Positions 47,430-55,971 of a stretch of DNA of 64,000 nucleotides are shown here, in pieces (the first letter of the stretch is position 1; every line of letters begins with the position of its first letter). A program made the position numbers and the translations under genes. The notes under the pieces are model-generated. The model was not told the origin of the DNA, searched no databases, and saw only the letters and a program-made list of their open reading frames with translations. The stretch spans positions 1,049,001 through 1,113,000 of the forward strand of contig NZ_OZ026451.1 in assembly GCF_964019545.1 (NCBI RefSeq). The letters run 5' to 3'. Origin of the DNA: Rickettsiella endosymbiont of Xylota segnis. Its GTDB lineage: Bacteria > Pseudomonadota > Gammaproteobacteria > Diplorickettsiales > Diplorickettsiaceae.

Positions 47430-48128
47430 TTATTCACTTTTTTCAGCTGAGGTTGTTGCTTTGATCATTTGCATGACGTTTTCGATTGAGTCATAGCGGC
47501 AGTCAGGCCGTAAACGATCAATGTAAAGCTCGGCATTTAAATGACCGATTTCATGTTGAATCAAACGGGCTAAAAATCCCCGTGCTACGCCACCAATTTC
47601 CTCGCCTTCCGGTGTGTAAGCAGTGTAATGAATTTCGTTATAACGATATACCTCTCCCATCTTATTCGGAACTGAAAAGCACCCTTCCCAATCTTTATTC
47701 TCACCAGCAGCTTCCACTGGCGTATACGATGGATTAATTAAAACCGTGGGCGGCACCACATCATAAACGTCTTTACGTCTCGCTTTTGCGGATTCAGGTA
47801 CTTGAATAATAATAATCCGCAGTGCATGACCCACTTGTGGCGCTGCCAATCCTGCTGGATTGCCTAAAGGACTTTTCAGATCATTAAAAAAAATTCGAAA
47901 ATCTTTAATAAATTGTTGGGTTTCGCTATCGAGTGGAAACTTAATCGCTTTAGCCGTCGTTCTTAATACATTATGTTCAGGGCTATCCAGTGTGACCAAT
48001 TGTAATGCTTGATGAGATGACACAGAAGCCTTATTTAAATTATTGGTCATTGTTTGAGTACTCGGATAACTAGAAAGTAGGAAATAACTCAAGCATAAAT
48101 AGGCAATGAGTATGAATATCTTTGTCAT
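47430..48128 (-). CDS. def: Peptide deformylase-like protein with hydrophobic N-terminal leader
   Basis: 232 residues, longer than the usual 165-190. Metal-site motifs are present but divergent: PAGLAAPQ where GxGLAAxQ is usual, EGCFSVP for EGCLSVP, and QHEIGH for QHExDH. The Cys and both His ligands and the catalytic Glu are kept. The first 25 residues (KIFILIAYLCLSYFLLSSY) look like a signal peptide or anchor, unexpected for an enzyme that acts on nascent cytosolic chains. An internal Met at about residue 27 could start a leaderless form; neither start has a strong ribosome site. It may be an accessory paralogue. Confidence 0.8.
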   Translation of the reverse strand: MTKIFILIAYLCLSYFLLSSYPSTQTMTNNLNKASVSSHQALQLVTLDSPEHNVLRTTAKAIKFPLDSETQQFIKDFRIFFNDLKSPLGNPAGLAAPQVGHALRIIIIQVPESAKARRKDVYDVVPPTVLINPSYTPVEAAGENKDWEGCFSVPNKMGEVYRYNEIHYTAYTPEGEEIGGVARGFLARLIQHEIGHLNAELYIDRLRPDCRYDSIENVMQMIKATTSAEKSE

Positions 48129-48171
48129 AGTGTATAATTTAACGCATAAATTTTTAACTTGATAGTCTGTT

Positions 48172-48546
48172 ATGGAATTAAATCTCGATACTGGCGAAGG
48201 GCATTATCAGATACGTGCTTATGCTAAAGATTTTATTCAAGTTAATGATAAAAAAATCCGGCATAGTCTTATTATCATGCCGAATCAGTTGGTAGATCCT
48301 TGGCCCCCGCACTCTATTGCAGATTTAACCACAGATAATTTACAAACCATTATCGATCTGCATCCAAGTATTGTATTACTCGGTAGCGGCGAAAACTTAG
48401 CGTTTCCGGACCCTGCTGTATTAAACGTGTTTTATCAACAGAAAATTGGCATTGAAGTTATGAATAACGGCGCTGCCTGCCGTACCTACACGGTGCTAAT
48501 GTCTGAGGGACGAAAAGTAGCCGCTGCTTTATTGATAGCACAATAA
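48172..48546 (+). CDS. Mth938-like domain (DUF498/NDUFAF3-type) protein
   Basis: 124 residues. IIMPNQLVDPWPP, IVLLGSGENLAFPDP and IGIEVMNNGAACRTYTVLMSEGRKVAAALL are the family landmarks; the mitochondrial relative NDUFAF3 helps complex I assembly. The bacterial role is unknown. It is divergent from the deformylase gene with a 43-bp gap. Confidence 0.85.
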   Translation: MELNLDTGEGHYQIRAYAKDFIQVNDKKIRHSLIIMPNQLVDPWPPHSIADLTTDNLQTIIDLHPSIVLLGSGENLAFPDPAVLNVFYQQKIGIEVMNNGAACRTYTVLMSEGRKVAAALLIAQ

Positions 48547-48650
48547 ATTTTATTTCACATGACAATTTTTAATTATATAGATTAAATAAAATTATTTCTC
48601 ATCTCGACTAAATTTCTAGATGCGCAATGCATTTGTGACTTACTGGTAGA

Positions 48651-49118
48651 TTATTCCTCCGAAAACGCCCTACAACTAAACGCAACTCCTCCAGCGCTAG
48701 CTTTCAAAGTAATTTTTGCATTCTCACTTTTCGGGCTTTTAAAAAAACTAACAGTCGTTCCTGCAACCCCGATTAAAGCAGTGGCAGCTGCTGCATTTTT
48801 GCTTAGTGCACTATCTCCACTGACAAAAATTTGTGAAGGGGCCATATTCGGATTTAGTTTTACAGTATTTGTATTTTCTGGGATAGGATTCAATTTATCC
48901 AATATAGCGGTAAACAAACATGAAATTCCCGTTATCTCAATCAAATTAGGAAGTATCATTAGCACAAAAGCTGATGCAATTATTAGACCCGCTGTTGCAA
49001 ACATAATCCCTACGCCTGGAACAGCAATCAACGGAGCAACCAACATGAATGCAATCATACCCACTACTAAAAATCGGTATATATCTCTGCTGCTAAAGAA
49101 ATTACTCATAATTTTCAA
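48651..49118 (-). CDS. Small membrane protein of unknown function, candidate PmrA-regulated
   Basis: 155 residues. Two adjacent hydrophobic segments (FLVVGMIAFMLVAPLIAV and IMFATAGLIIASAFVLMIL) are near the N-terminus, followed by a mostly polar half. The C-terminal ALIGVAGTTVSFF is weakly hydrophobic. No family is recognised. A PmrA-type promoter lies upstream at 49176-49208, placing it with the other candidate effectors. Confidence 0.65.
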   Translation of the reverse strand: MKIMSNFFSSRDIYRFLVVGMIAFMLVAPLIAVPGVGIMFATAGLIIASAFVLMILPNLIEITGISCLFTAILDKLNPIPENTNTVKLNPNMAPSQIFVSGDSALSKNAAAATALIGVAGTTVSFFKSPKSENAKITLKASAGGVAFSCRAFSEE

Positions 49119-49175
49119 CCTCTTATTCTTATAATAGATAATGTCTGTTTATATATTTATTTAGTAACAAGAACA

Positions 49176-49208
49176 ATAATATAATGCGAAGATTCAGAAA
49201 TGCTTAAG
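49176..49208 (-). promoter_or_regulatory. PmrA-type promoter of the 155-residue gene
   Basis: Minus strand: CTTAAG, CATTT, CTGAAT, ten bases, TATTAT. The second half has one mismatch in the TTAA core. The 5- and 10-base spacings are exact. It lies about 58 bases before the start codon, as for the 1609-residue gene. Confidence 0.6.
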
Positions 49209-49240
49209 CATATAACAATTTATTTTTATATGCTCAGCAC

Positions 49241-49420
49241 ATGACAAAGTGGGGCCGAAACGTCAGTGCAGCCTTAGCCATCCAGCCAATAATTAAACTT
49301 TTACTGGCGCGCTATGTGCTCGCAGACACAGCTAAGATAGAATTTTTTATAAGTCTTCAAATCCTAAGAGGGGAAGTTCACCATTTGCAAAATTCTAATT
49401 CTTTAGCAACTTACCTTTAA
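49241..49420 (+). CDS. Possible small ORF or gene fragment, 59 codons
   Basis: An open frame in the 354-bp gap between the 155-residue gene and the L,D-transpeptidase. The product begins MTKWGRNVSAALAIQPIIK and continues LLLARYVLADTAKI. Codon choice is more GC-rich than its flanks and the sequence looks protein-like, but no family or ribosome site is recognised. It may be the end of a lost gene. Confidence 0.25.
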   Translation: MTKWGRNVSAALAIQPIIKLLLARYVLADTAKIEFFISLQILRGEVHHLQNSNSLATYL

Positions 49421-49462
49421 GAAAACAAAATTCCAAAATTAAGCTAAAAAATATTCTGCTAA

Positions 49463-49484
49463 GCACCTATCATTAAATAGGTGC
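49463..49484 (-). terminator. Hairpin at the end of the L,D-transpeptidase gene
   Basis: GCACCTAT and ATAGGTGC form a perfect 8-bp stem with a 6-base loop. The stop codon of the minus-strand gene lies within the hairpin. The following T-run is interrupted, so it may be a weak terminator or a transcript-stabilising hairpin. Confidence 0.5.
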
Positions 49485-50705
49485 TGGCAGATCATTCGCG
49501 AGTTGTTCTTTATTGGTAGGAAGCGCTGGGTCACGATCATACACATCATCCCAAAAATGTAATACATCATTTTTATCCACCCAAGCGGTTATATACGTCA
49601 GGTGTATGGGTATCGGTGTTTTTAAATTGATCACTGTGGCACGTCCCGACTCTAAAGCCGCTTCAATACGCGGTCCCGCTTGCTGCAATGCAGGATCAAG
49701 TTCTTCTAATGCTTCAAGAAATTCAAACGGATCTTCTAAACGCACACAGCCCGAACTGAATAGACGTCTTTCCGCATCAAATAAACCTTTTGCGGGTGTA
49801 TCATGAAGATACACAAGATGTCGATTAGCAAATTCAAATTTAATTTGTCCCAAAGAATTATGCGGCCCTGGATCCTGACGTAAAATATAACGTCCAGGAT
49901 TTTTTTTCACGGCTAACCAATCCACGGCTTGTGGGTTTAATTCTTTATTCGGTTGATTCGCCGCAAATACTCGAATGTGACTACGACTTAAATAATTTGG
50001 ATCACGCATCGCTTTAGGAATAACATCTCTGCGCGCAATTCCAGGGGGCACAGTCCAATAAGGATTTAATATGATACGGGTGACATGAGAATTAATCTCT
50101 GGTGTTGGTCTGGACGGTTTCCCCACTATCACTCGGGCAGTTAAAATGGCATGGTGATCTTTAATTAACCGTAAACGATGATCCGGTACATTAATCCAAA
50201 TATAGGCGGGATTGGCTAAAGCAATCAGCCGTGACCAACGTTTTAAATTGAATTGAATTTGATGTAAACGTTCCGCCGCTGAAACATTCAGTGCTTGTCG
50301 TGTCGACGCACCTACGACACCATCGTCGTTTAACCCATGACGTTCTTGAAATGCAGCAACAGCCTCTTCAACTTGTTCATCAAAATCAATCGCGTTAACA
50401 CTCCCTGTGCAAGCACTTTCTGCTAAATCCTCACTTGCACATAAACGCTGACGCAACACAGCGACTGCTGGGTCTTGCATGCCCACCGACAACACGCCCT
50501 TAGTCTGTAAACGCGGCCAAGGATGTTGTGCAGCCTGTTGATAAAATTCTAATTTCTTTTCCAAACGTAGATAAGCTGGAATAGATGAAGACAGCGAATC
50601 AGTTTGTGCATACGCGAATGTAGCAAAAGAGAATAAACTAAGCATCAAGCCCATTTTAATTTTTTTTTGCTGCGAGCAACGCATTTTATTATCTTTTTTC
50701 ATCAT
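49473..50705 (-). CDS. L,D-transpeptidase with peptidoglycan-binding domain (YcbB/LdtD-like)
   Basis: 410 residues. A signal peptide ([17 protein letters not shown]) leads to a periplasmic protein. A PG_binding_1 domain covers about residues 60-150 ([22 protein letters not shown]). The YkuD catalytic domain follows, with [13 protein letters not shown] and the active-site stretch [11 protein letters not shown]...[10 protein letters not shown] (His, Ser and nucleophile Cys). Such enzymes make 3-3 crosslinks in peptidoglycan. It is shorter than E. coli YcbB (615). The start overlaps ispG by 17 bases. Confidence 0.9.
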   Translation of the reverse strand: MMKKDNKMRCSQQKKIKMGLMLSLFSFATFAYAQTDSLSSSIPAYLRLEKKLEFYQQAAQHPWPRLQTKGVLSVGMQDPAVAVLRQRLCASEDLAESACTGSVNAIDFDEQVEEAVAAFQERHGLNDDGVVGASTRQALNVSAAERLHQIQFNLKRWSRLIALANPAYIWINVPDHRLRLIKDHHAILTARVIVGKPSRPTPEINSHVTRIILNPYWTVPPGIARRDVIPKAMRDPNYLSRSHIRVFAANQPNKELNPQAVDWLAVKKNPGRYILRQDPGPHNSLGQIKFEFANRHLVYLHDTPAKGLFDAERRLFSSGCVRLEDPFEFLEALEELDPALQQAGPRIEAALESGRATVINLKTPIPIHLTYITAWVDKNDVLHFWDDVYDRDPALPTNKEQLANDLPAPI

Positions 50706-51930
50706 AATGGTTTACCACATACCCCTCGACTATTTCTTGAAACTGTCTGACGATATTATCACCACGCAAGGTAGCAATTTTACGCCCATCGGCAAATACT
50801 GGCGCAATGGGGTGCTCACCGGTACCCGGTAAGCTAATGCCAATATTCGCGTGTTTACTTTCCCCCGGACCATTTACAATACATCCCATGACTGCCAAAG
50901 ATAAATTTTCTACGCCATGGTATTGTTGTGACCAAGCCGGCATGCGTTCTTTAATATAGGCTTCGACCTGCTTGGCCAATTCCTGGAAATAACTACTGGT
51001 GGTACGTCCGCAGCCAGGACATGCTGAGACCGAAGGCATAAAGGCACGCAAGCCCATCGCTTGTAAAATTTGCTGGCAGACAACCACCTCGCGACTTCTA
51101 TCACCCCCCGGTTCAGGTGTTAATGAGGCTCGAATCGTGTCACCGATACCTTCTTGTAATAAAACTGCTAAAGCTGCTGTAGTGGCAACGATCCCTTTAG
51201 AACCCATCCCTGCTTCGGTTAAACCCAAATGAATCGCGTACGAACAGCGCGCTGCTAAATTACGATGAATGGCAATTAAATCCTGCACGCGACTTACCTT
51301 ACACGATAAAACGATAAGGCTCGCTGGCATACCAATTTTTTCAGCCAGCTCAGCGCTCAATAATGCTGATAATACTAAGGTCTCTTGCAACACTTCCGCT
51401 GCAGAACGTGGATGCGCAGATTGAGCATTTTTATCCATCTGGCGTGAGCTCAAATCCTGGTCCAGACTACCCCAATTCACACCTATCCGCACCGGCTTAT
51501 TATATTTCAGTGCAACTTCTATCATCTGCGTGAATTGGACATCGCGCTTCTCACCATAACCCACATTACCTGGATTAATACGGTATTTATCCAAGGCTTC
51601 TGCACAGTCTGGATAAGCTTTTAATAAACGGTGGCCATTGTAATGGAAATCTCCGACGATCGGCACAGAATAGCCTGCTTCACGGACTTTATCGCGGATA
51701 AAAGGCACCTGTTGGGCGGCCAGCTCGGTGTTGACGGTAATTCGGACTAATTCTGAACCTGATTGAGCTAATTCAATGATTTGCTGGGCGGTGGCTGAAG
51801 CATCTTCGGTATCGGTATTCGTCATCGATTGCACGACGATAGGCGCCCCGCCGCCGAGCAGAACTGAACCGACTTGAACGGGGGTGCTGATACGACGTAG
51901 AATCGGAGATGGGAGTTCAGATTCAGCCAT
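50689..51930 (-). CDS. ispG: 4-hydroxy-3-methylbut-2-enyl diphosphate synthase
   Basis: 413 residues. The TIM-barrel start ([32 protein letters not shown]), INPGNVG, and the Fe-S domain with [10 protein letters not shown] and [11 protein letters not shown], whose three cysteines bind the 4Fe-4S cluster. It is the penultimate step of the MEP isoprenoid pathway. Normal length for a bacterial two-domain enzyme. Confidence 0.96.
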   Translation of the reverse strand: MAESELPSPILRRISTPVQVGSVLLGGGAPIVVQSMTNTDTEDASATAQQIIELAQSGSELVRITVNTELAAQQVPFIRDKVREAGYSVPIVGDFHYNGHRLLKAYPDCAEALDKYRINPGNVGYGEKRDVQFTQMIEVALKYNKPVRIGVNWGSLDQDLSSRQMDKNAQSAHPRSAAEVLQETLVLSALLSAELAEKIGMPASLIVLSCKVSRVQDLIAIHRNLAARCSYAIHLGLTEAGMGSKGIVATTAALAVLLQEGIGDTIRASLTPEPGGDRSREVVVCQQILQAMGLRAFMPSVSACPGCGRTTSSYFQELAKQVEAYIKERMPAWSQQYHGVENLSLAVMGCIVNGPGESKHANIGISLPGTGEHPIAPVFADGRKIATLRGDNIVRQFQEIVEGYVVNHYDEKR

Positions 51931-51963
51931 AGTTTAGTAACTTCCTTTATTTTTTAAGTACGG

Positions 51964-51992
51964 ATGAAAATAACAATTTATTGCGGTATACT
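51964..51992 (+). promoter_or_regulatory. Probable rpoH promoter
   Basis: A -35-like ATGAAA (51964-51969, 4 of 6) and a -10 TATACT (51987-51992, 5 of 6) with a 17-base spacer. The predicted transcript start near 51999 leaves about a 55-base leader before the ATG at 52054 and only a few bases before the in-frame ATG at 52003, supporting the later start. Confidence 0.5.
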
Positions 51993-52053
51993 CTAGCACA
52001 TTATGAAGTCAAGTGAACATACTAAAACAAGTCTAAAGACAAGGGAGATGGTT

Positions 52054-52926
52054 ATGAAAACTCACTTACAAACACTTTATCAATCCCTACCCATTAACAG
52101 CACCGATGCCTATATTGCGCGGTTAAAACAAATCCCGGTATTAAGTGCTGAGGAAGAAACCGAACTCGCCGAACACTATTATCACTATCAAGACCTAGTC
52201 GCTGCTAAAAAGCTTATTATTGCCAACCTACGTTTCGTCGTACATATTGCACAAACGTATATGGGCTACGGTCTTGCACTCGCGGATCTGATTCAGGAAG
52301 GAAATATTGGTTTAATGAAAGCGGTTAAACGTTTTGACCCTAAAGTCGGCGTACGCCTGATCTCATTCGCTGTGCATTGGATCAAAGCAGAAATTCAAGA
52401 ATTTATCTTACGTAACTGGCGTATCGTCAAAATAGCCACCACGAAAGCGCAGCGTAAATTATTTTTTAATTTACGTAAAATGAAAACCCATTTAGGTTGG
52501 TTTAATCAAAAAGAGATCGAAGCTGTGGCACGCGATCTCGGTGTCAAACCAGAAACCGTGCGCGAAATGGAGTCTCGTTTGGCCTCTAACGATATGAGTT
52601 TAGATGTCAGTAGTGATGAAAATAACGATTCTAAAACCACGAGCTATCCATTAATCGATATGCATTTTGAAGATAATCGTTACGATCCAGCCCGCTTACT
52701 TGAAGCCAGTGACACCATTGAGTCCAGCCAAGATCATTTACATAAAGCGCTGGCCAAACTAGACGAAAGAGAACAAACCATTATCAGGGATCGTTGGCTC
52801 ACCGAACCTAAAATTACCTTGCAAGAATTAGCCAATCGCTATCAAGTATCGGCTGAACGCGTGCGTCAACTCGAGCAAAAAGCGATTAAAGAACTACGTC
52901 ATGCGATCGAGGAACAAGCGGCATGA
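52054..52926 (+). CDS. rpoH: RNA polymerase sigma-32 factor
   Basis: 290 residues from the ATG at 52054, which has AAGGGAG upstream. [13 protein letters not shown] is region 1.2, [16 protein letters not shown]...[19 protein letters not shown] is region 2, and the RpoH box [12 protein letters not shown] is present. [16 protein letters not shown] is the region 4.2 helix-turn-helix. It directs heat-shock transcription. A 53-codon ORF overlaps its stop. Confidence 0.95.
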   Translation: MKTHLQTLYQSLPINSTDAYIARLKQIPVLSAEEETELAEHYYHYQDLVAAKKLIIANLRFVVHIAQTYMGYGLALADLIQEGNIGLMKAVKRFDPKVGVRLISFAVHWIKAEIQEFILRNWRIVKIATTKAQRKLFFNLRKMKTHLGWFNQKEIEAVARDLGVKPETVREMESRLASNDMSLDVSSDENNDSKTTSYPLIDMHFEDNRYDPARLLEASDTIESSQDHLHKALAKLDEREQTIIRDRWLTEPKITLQELANRYQVSAERVRQLEQKAIKELRHAIEEQAA

Positions 52927-53084
52927 AATCTATAAAAAATCAGAACCCTGATAGAAGTTTTGTCAGTGTTATTGATAAATTTCTAAGCGCTTTCGATAAA
53001 CGACATCCTGAGAAATCCGCTTCACAAGAAAAAGAAATTGAACAGTACCAAGTACTGATGACGAAACGCGATATAAAAAACTGA
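52923..53084 (+). CDS. 53-residue conserved-looking small protein coupled to rpoH
   Basis: The ATG overlaps the rpoH stop in an ATGA arrangement, implying coupled translation. The product is [20 protein letters not shown] in its first part and then [12 protein letters not shown], hydrophilic and helix-forming, ending MTKRDIKN. No domain is recognised. The composition and the HPE-S-SQ-KEI wording look like a real small protein rather than chance. Confidence 0.6.
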   Translation: MKSIKNQNPDRSFVSVIDKFLSAFDKRHPEKSASQEKEIEQYQVLMTKRDIKN

Positions 53085-53102
53085 TACACACTCTTGAATA
53101 CA

Positions 53103-53219
53103 CTCACAGAAATTGGATTTTTGACAAAGCGCCGGAAGAATGATGCAAGCGGTGTGTATTCAAGATATATGAGGATTGCGAATTGAGCGGCAACACAGAC
53201 AAAAATTCAAGTGCGAAGA
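53103..53219. repeat. Dispersed intergenic repeat, copy 3
   Basis: Matches 33543-33656 along its length (AATTGGA, TTTTGAC, GCGCCGGA, ATATATGAG, ATTGCGAATT, AAAAATTCAAGTGCGAAGA). It ends nine bases before the start codon of the CYTH gene. A shorter piece of the same 3' end (AAAAAATCAAGTGTGAAGAG) is at 38257-38276. Confidence 0.8.
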
Positions 53220-53227
53220 GTGTACCT

Positions 53228-53866
53228 ATGTTTCTCGAAATTGAACTCAAACTCAGCATTGCCCCCAAAGATGTTAAGCTATTATTAGCACATCCTTTAT
53301 TACAACTCCCCAGCACGCAAGCTATTTCAGTAGAACAACTCATCAGCCGTTATTTTGATACCTCGGATCTTATTTTATGGCAACAAGGCCTATCGATGCG
53401 CGTTCGTGAAGCTGGTGGGCGCACCATACAAACCTTAAAAACAGCGGGTGAACAAATCGGTGACCTACAGCATCGGCATGAATGGGATCAACCGGTGACG
53501 CAAAATAGGCCGAATATCCAAGAATTTACCGATCCAAGCCTCATCGCCAAACTGCAAACTATCCTAGGCAACAAGCATTTGTTAGAATTATTTCATACTG
53601 ACTTTCAACGTAGCGCATGGAACTTAAAAACAGAAAATGGAACACACATCGAATTAGTTTTAGACCAAGGTCAGGTTAAAACCGCCAGTCGCCAAGCTGA
53701 TCTACATGAAATTGAACTGGAATTAAAACATGGCGACAGTCAAGAACTGTATAAAATAGCTGAATTTCTCAAACAAAGCATTCCGCTCAGCGTAGAAACG
53801 CGTAGTAAGGCAGAACGTGGTTATTTGCTCTATAATGACAATAAAATGTCATCTAATTATGTATAG
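53228..53866 (+). CDS. CYTH-domain protein, putative inorganic triphosphatase
   Basis: 212 residues from the ATG at 53228; the frame is open 15 codons earlier, but that part is repeat sequence. It starts with FLEIELKLSI, the EIELK (ExExK) signature of CYTH. YFDT, MRVREAGGRTIQTLK, RHEWD and ELELKHGD are the other tunnel residues. Members hydrolyse inorganic tri- or polyphosphate, like the N-terminal domain of YgiF. The CHAD domain seen in YgiF is absent. Confidence 0.85.
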   Translation: MFLEIELKLSIAPKDVKLLLAHPLLQLPSTQAISVEQLISRYFDTSDLILWQQGLSMRVREAGGRTIQTLKTAGEQIGDLQHRHEWDQPVTQNRPNIQEFTDPSLIAKLQTILGNKHLLELFHTDFQRSAWNLKTENGTHIELVLDQGQVKTASRQADLHEIELELKHGDSQELYKIAEFLKQSIPLSVETRSKAERGYLLYNDNKMSSNYV

Positions 53867-53921
53867 TTAATCACCCCTAATTAGAGTAATATCACCACAA
53901 CTTAACAAAAACTTTAATTAT

Positions 53922-54239
53922 ATGTTAGAAAACACAACCACACATAAAAGCCAAAGAGAAAAACTCATTCTAATAGAAGGAGTCACCGAAACTGGCGAAA
54001 AATTCAGGCCCAGTGACTGGGCTGAGCGTATGTGCGGTTGTTTGGCCAGTTTTACTAACCGACGTATGGTGTACTCCCCACAACTGCGACCCATGATCGA
54101 TCAAGAAAGTCGCACCAAATGCCTCGTTCTCGATCCCAAGCTCAAAGAAACCAACCCAGATATTTTTGAGTGTATTATGAAGTTTGCTGGTGAAAATCGC
54201 TTAAAAATCCACGAATCTTATACCGAAACTGAAGATTAA
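53922..54239 (+). CDS. DUF3579 family protein
   Basis: 105 residues. LILIEGVTETGEKFRPSDWAERMCGCL, MVYSPQLRPM and KCLVLDPKLKETNPDIFECIMKFA match the DUF3579 family found in beta- and gammaproteobacteria, a small protein of unknown function. A terminator-like hairpin follows. Confidence 0.8.
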   Translation: MLENTTTHKSQREKLILIEGVTETGEKFRPSDWAERMCGCLASFTNRRMVYSPQLRPMIDQESRTKCLVLDPKLKETNPDIFECIMKFAGENRLKIHESYTETED

Positions 54240-54290
54240 ATCCCACATCAAAATATCGTTGTAGACAATTCTGATATGGGATGTTGATTT
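54240..54290. terminator. Terminator-like hairpin between converging genes
   Basis: ATCCCACATCA (54240-54250) and TGATATGGGAT (54272-54282) pair over 10 of 11 positions with a 21-base loop, followed by GTTGATTTTT. It could end the DUF3579 gene and, less well, the converging 280-residue gene. Confidence 0.5.
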
Positions 54291-55133
54291 TTAATTCAAA
54301 CGGGAACAGGGTGCAATCGGTAATTCTTCTTGAACTTTCTTTAATTCTCCTTCTTGAACTTTCTTAAATAAACTTGGATTAGATTGATTCACATAAACTG
54401 GCTCGCTGCGCATTATAGAATAAACATTTTCATGGAAACAATCTGAATGAGAAATTTCAGTATGGAATAACTCATCTAAATCCTGCAAAATTATTGATAC
54501 CATTTTTTCAAATAAGATCTCCAAATTAGCAGGTGATTTCACTCCATTCATTGGTAGATAGTTTGAGTTTTCTGGTTGTACGTAGGTTAAAGAATTAAAA
54601 GCAAATCTAGCTAAAATATATCTACAATCATTTTTATTTCCTAAGGATGTCTTAATGGCGTCCTTAATACTTTCAAATATAGGTTTTGCACTAATTTCTT
54701 TTAATACTAGTTTATAACTTAGTGCTAAATTATCCCAAATTTTTATTGGAGATTCTGTTGACTCATGATTTTGATCGACATTCAAAAACAATTCACTAAT
54801 GGTAGCATAGTCAGGATCAGATGAGTCTGTATTTAAATCATTTTTTTCCGAAATTTCATTGTAGATCGCTTGAATGTTGGTTGGTACTTTAGGTAAATCT
54901 CTTTGTAGTAATCTTTCATTATTTTCTCTTTGAAGATTATGCTTTGCTACTTCACAAGTTTCGGGTTTGGATGGTAATTTTTTACTACTTTTTCTTCGTC
55001 GTAATGTCCAGCCAAAAAAATTCTTATTATCATTCTCAGCAGCTTTTTTACTGTTAATCTCTCCACTAACTTGCGTGTCTTGCTGCTCTCTTGCCACATA
55101 AGTTCCGTTACCCATATTAATTTCATTGTTCAT
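54291..55133 (-). CDS. 280-residue protein of unknown function, candidate effector
   Basis: No recognised family or membrane segment. The N-terminal 60 residues are polar with a basic patch (WTLRRRKSSKKLPSK). Residues 75-260 look helical and include ISAKPIFESIKDAI and FEKMVSIILQDLDELF. The C-terminus ends with short repeats of KKVQEGEL/KKVQEELP. A good PmrA-type promoter is upstream (55163-55195). This supports, but does not prove, that it is a secreted effector. Confidence 0.7.
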   Translation of the reverse strand: MNNEINMGNGTYVAREQQDTQVSGEINSKKAAENDNKNFFGWTLRRRKSSKKLPSKPETCEVAKHNLQRENNERLLQRDLPKVPTNIQAIYNEISEKNDLNTDSSDPDYATISELFLNVDQNHESTESPIKIWDNLALSYKLVLKEISAKPIFESIKDAIKTSLGNKNDCRYILARFAFNSLTYVQPENSNYLPMNGVKSPANLEILFEKMVSIILQDLDELFHTEISHSDCFHENVYSIMRSEPVYVNQSNPSLFKKVQEGELKKVQEELPIAPCSRLN

Positions 55134-55162
55134 ATATTTAACCTAAAAAATGTAGTCTATGT

Positions 55163-55195
55163 ATGTTAAATACTGAAAATTAAACCTTTATTAAC
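55163..55195 (-). promoter_or_regulatory. PmrA-type promoter of the 280-residue gene
   Basis: Minus strand: GTTAAT, AAAGG, TTTAAT, ten bases, TAACAT. Both TTAA cores and both spacings are exact; the -10 is the weakest of the set. It closely resembles the box of the 745-residue gene, which has the same two half-sites. Confidence 0.65.
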
Positions 55196-55227
55196 AGAAA
55201 AAAATTTATTTTTTTGTCAAAGCAAAT

Positions 55228-55893
55228 TTAGTTACGTAAATTTGTATTACACATTAGTTGAAATTGACAAGCATGACAAATCGGCTTAGTTTTGCGACAA
55301 TGCTGTTTAGCATGTAGGACGATTAAGGCATGATATTGTTTATAGAGATCGACACTTCGCGGTAGTTGCGTTTCAAATAGCTGGCGGCAGTATTCATACT
55401 TCTCCTGACCTTGTATCAAATCTAAGCGTTGCAATAAACGTCGCGTGTAGGCATCGATCACGAACACCGGCCGATTGAAGGCATACAGTAGGATATCATC
55501 GGCGGTTTCGGGACCTATACCCTTTACCCTGAGTAATTGTTCACGCAGCTGCCTGGTGCTTGATTTATCTAAGCCCGCGTAAGCACCCTGTGCTAAATAC
55601 CAATGACAATAATTTTGCACGCGCTGTGTCTTAATCCGAAAATAACCACTTGGCTTTAAACAGATTGCTAAATCGCTACTGGATAAACCTAGGATTGCTT
55701 CGGCGGTTAAAGGTATTTGTTGTTTTAAAAGCAGCAAAGCTTTCTCAACATTCGACCAATGGGTATTTTGCGTGAGTATCGCGCCCAGCATGACCTCGAA
55801 AGGGCCGTCTGCCGGCCACCATTGCTGGCGGCCGTACATATTTAACAGACCTTCATAGATGCTGAGCAGGTTTTGTTGCGTAACCGATGTCAT
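55228..55893 (-). CDS. Endonuclease III-like DNA glycosylase (HhH-GPD with Fe-S)
   Basis: 221 residues. GAILTQNTHWSNVEKAL begins the HhH-GPD fold. LLRVKGIGPETADDILLYA is the helix-hairpin-helix, and Asp in VIDAYTRR is the catalytic acid. A C-x6-C-x2-C-x5-C cluster (CRKTKPICHACQFQLMC) closes the protein. The lysine that gives Nth its lyase activity (GVGRKTA) is Glu here (GIGPETA), so it is probably a monofunctional glycosylase, as in the endonuclease III-related/MagIII group, rather than Nth itself. Confidence 0.88.
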   Translation of the reverse strand: MTSVTQQNLLSIYEGLLNMYGRQQWWPADGPFEVMLGAILTQNTHWSNVEKALLLLKQQIPLTAEAILGLSSSDLAICLKPSGYFRIKTQRVQNYCHWYLAQGAYAGLDKSSTRQLREQLLRVKGIGPETADDILLYAFNRPVFVIDAYTRRLLQRLDLIQGQEKYEYCRQLFETQLPRSVDLYKQYHALIVLHAKQHCRKTKPICHACQFQLMCNTNLRN

Positions 55894-55971
55894 TGGAAAA
55901 ATCGTTTATTCTAACGCTATCGTCCAAAATAAGCGATATTATCCCAAAGAATCGTTTTTTATGAAAAAAAC

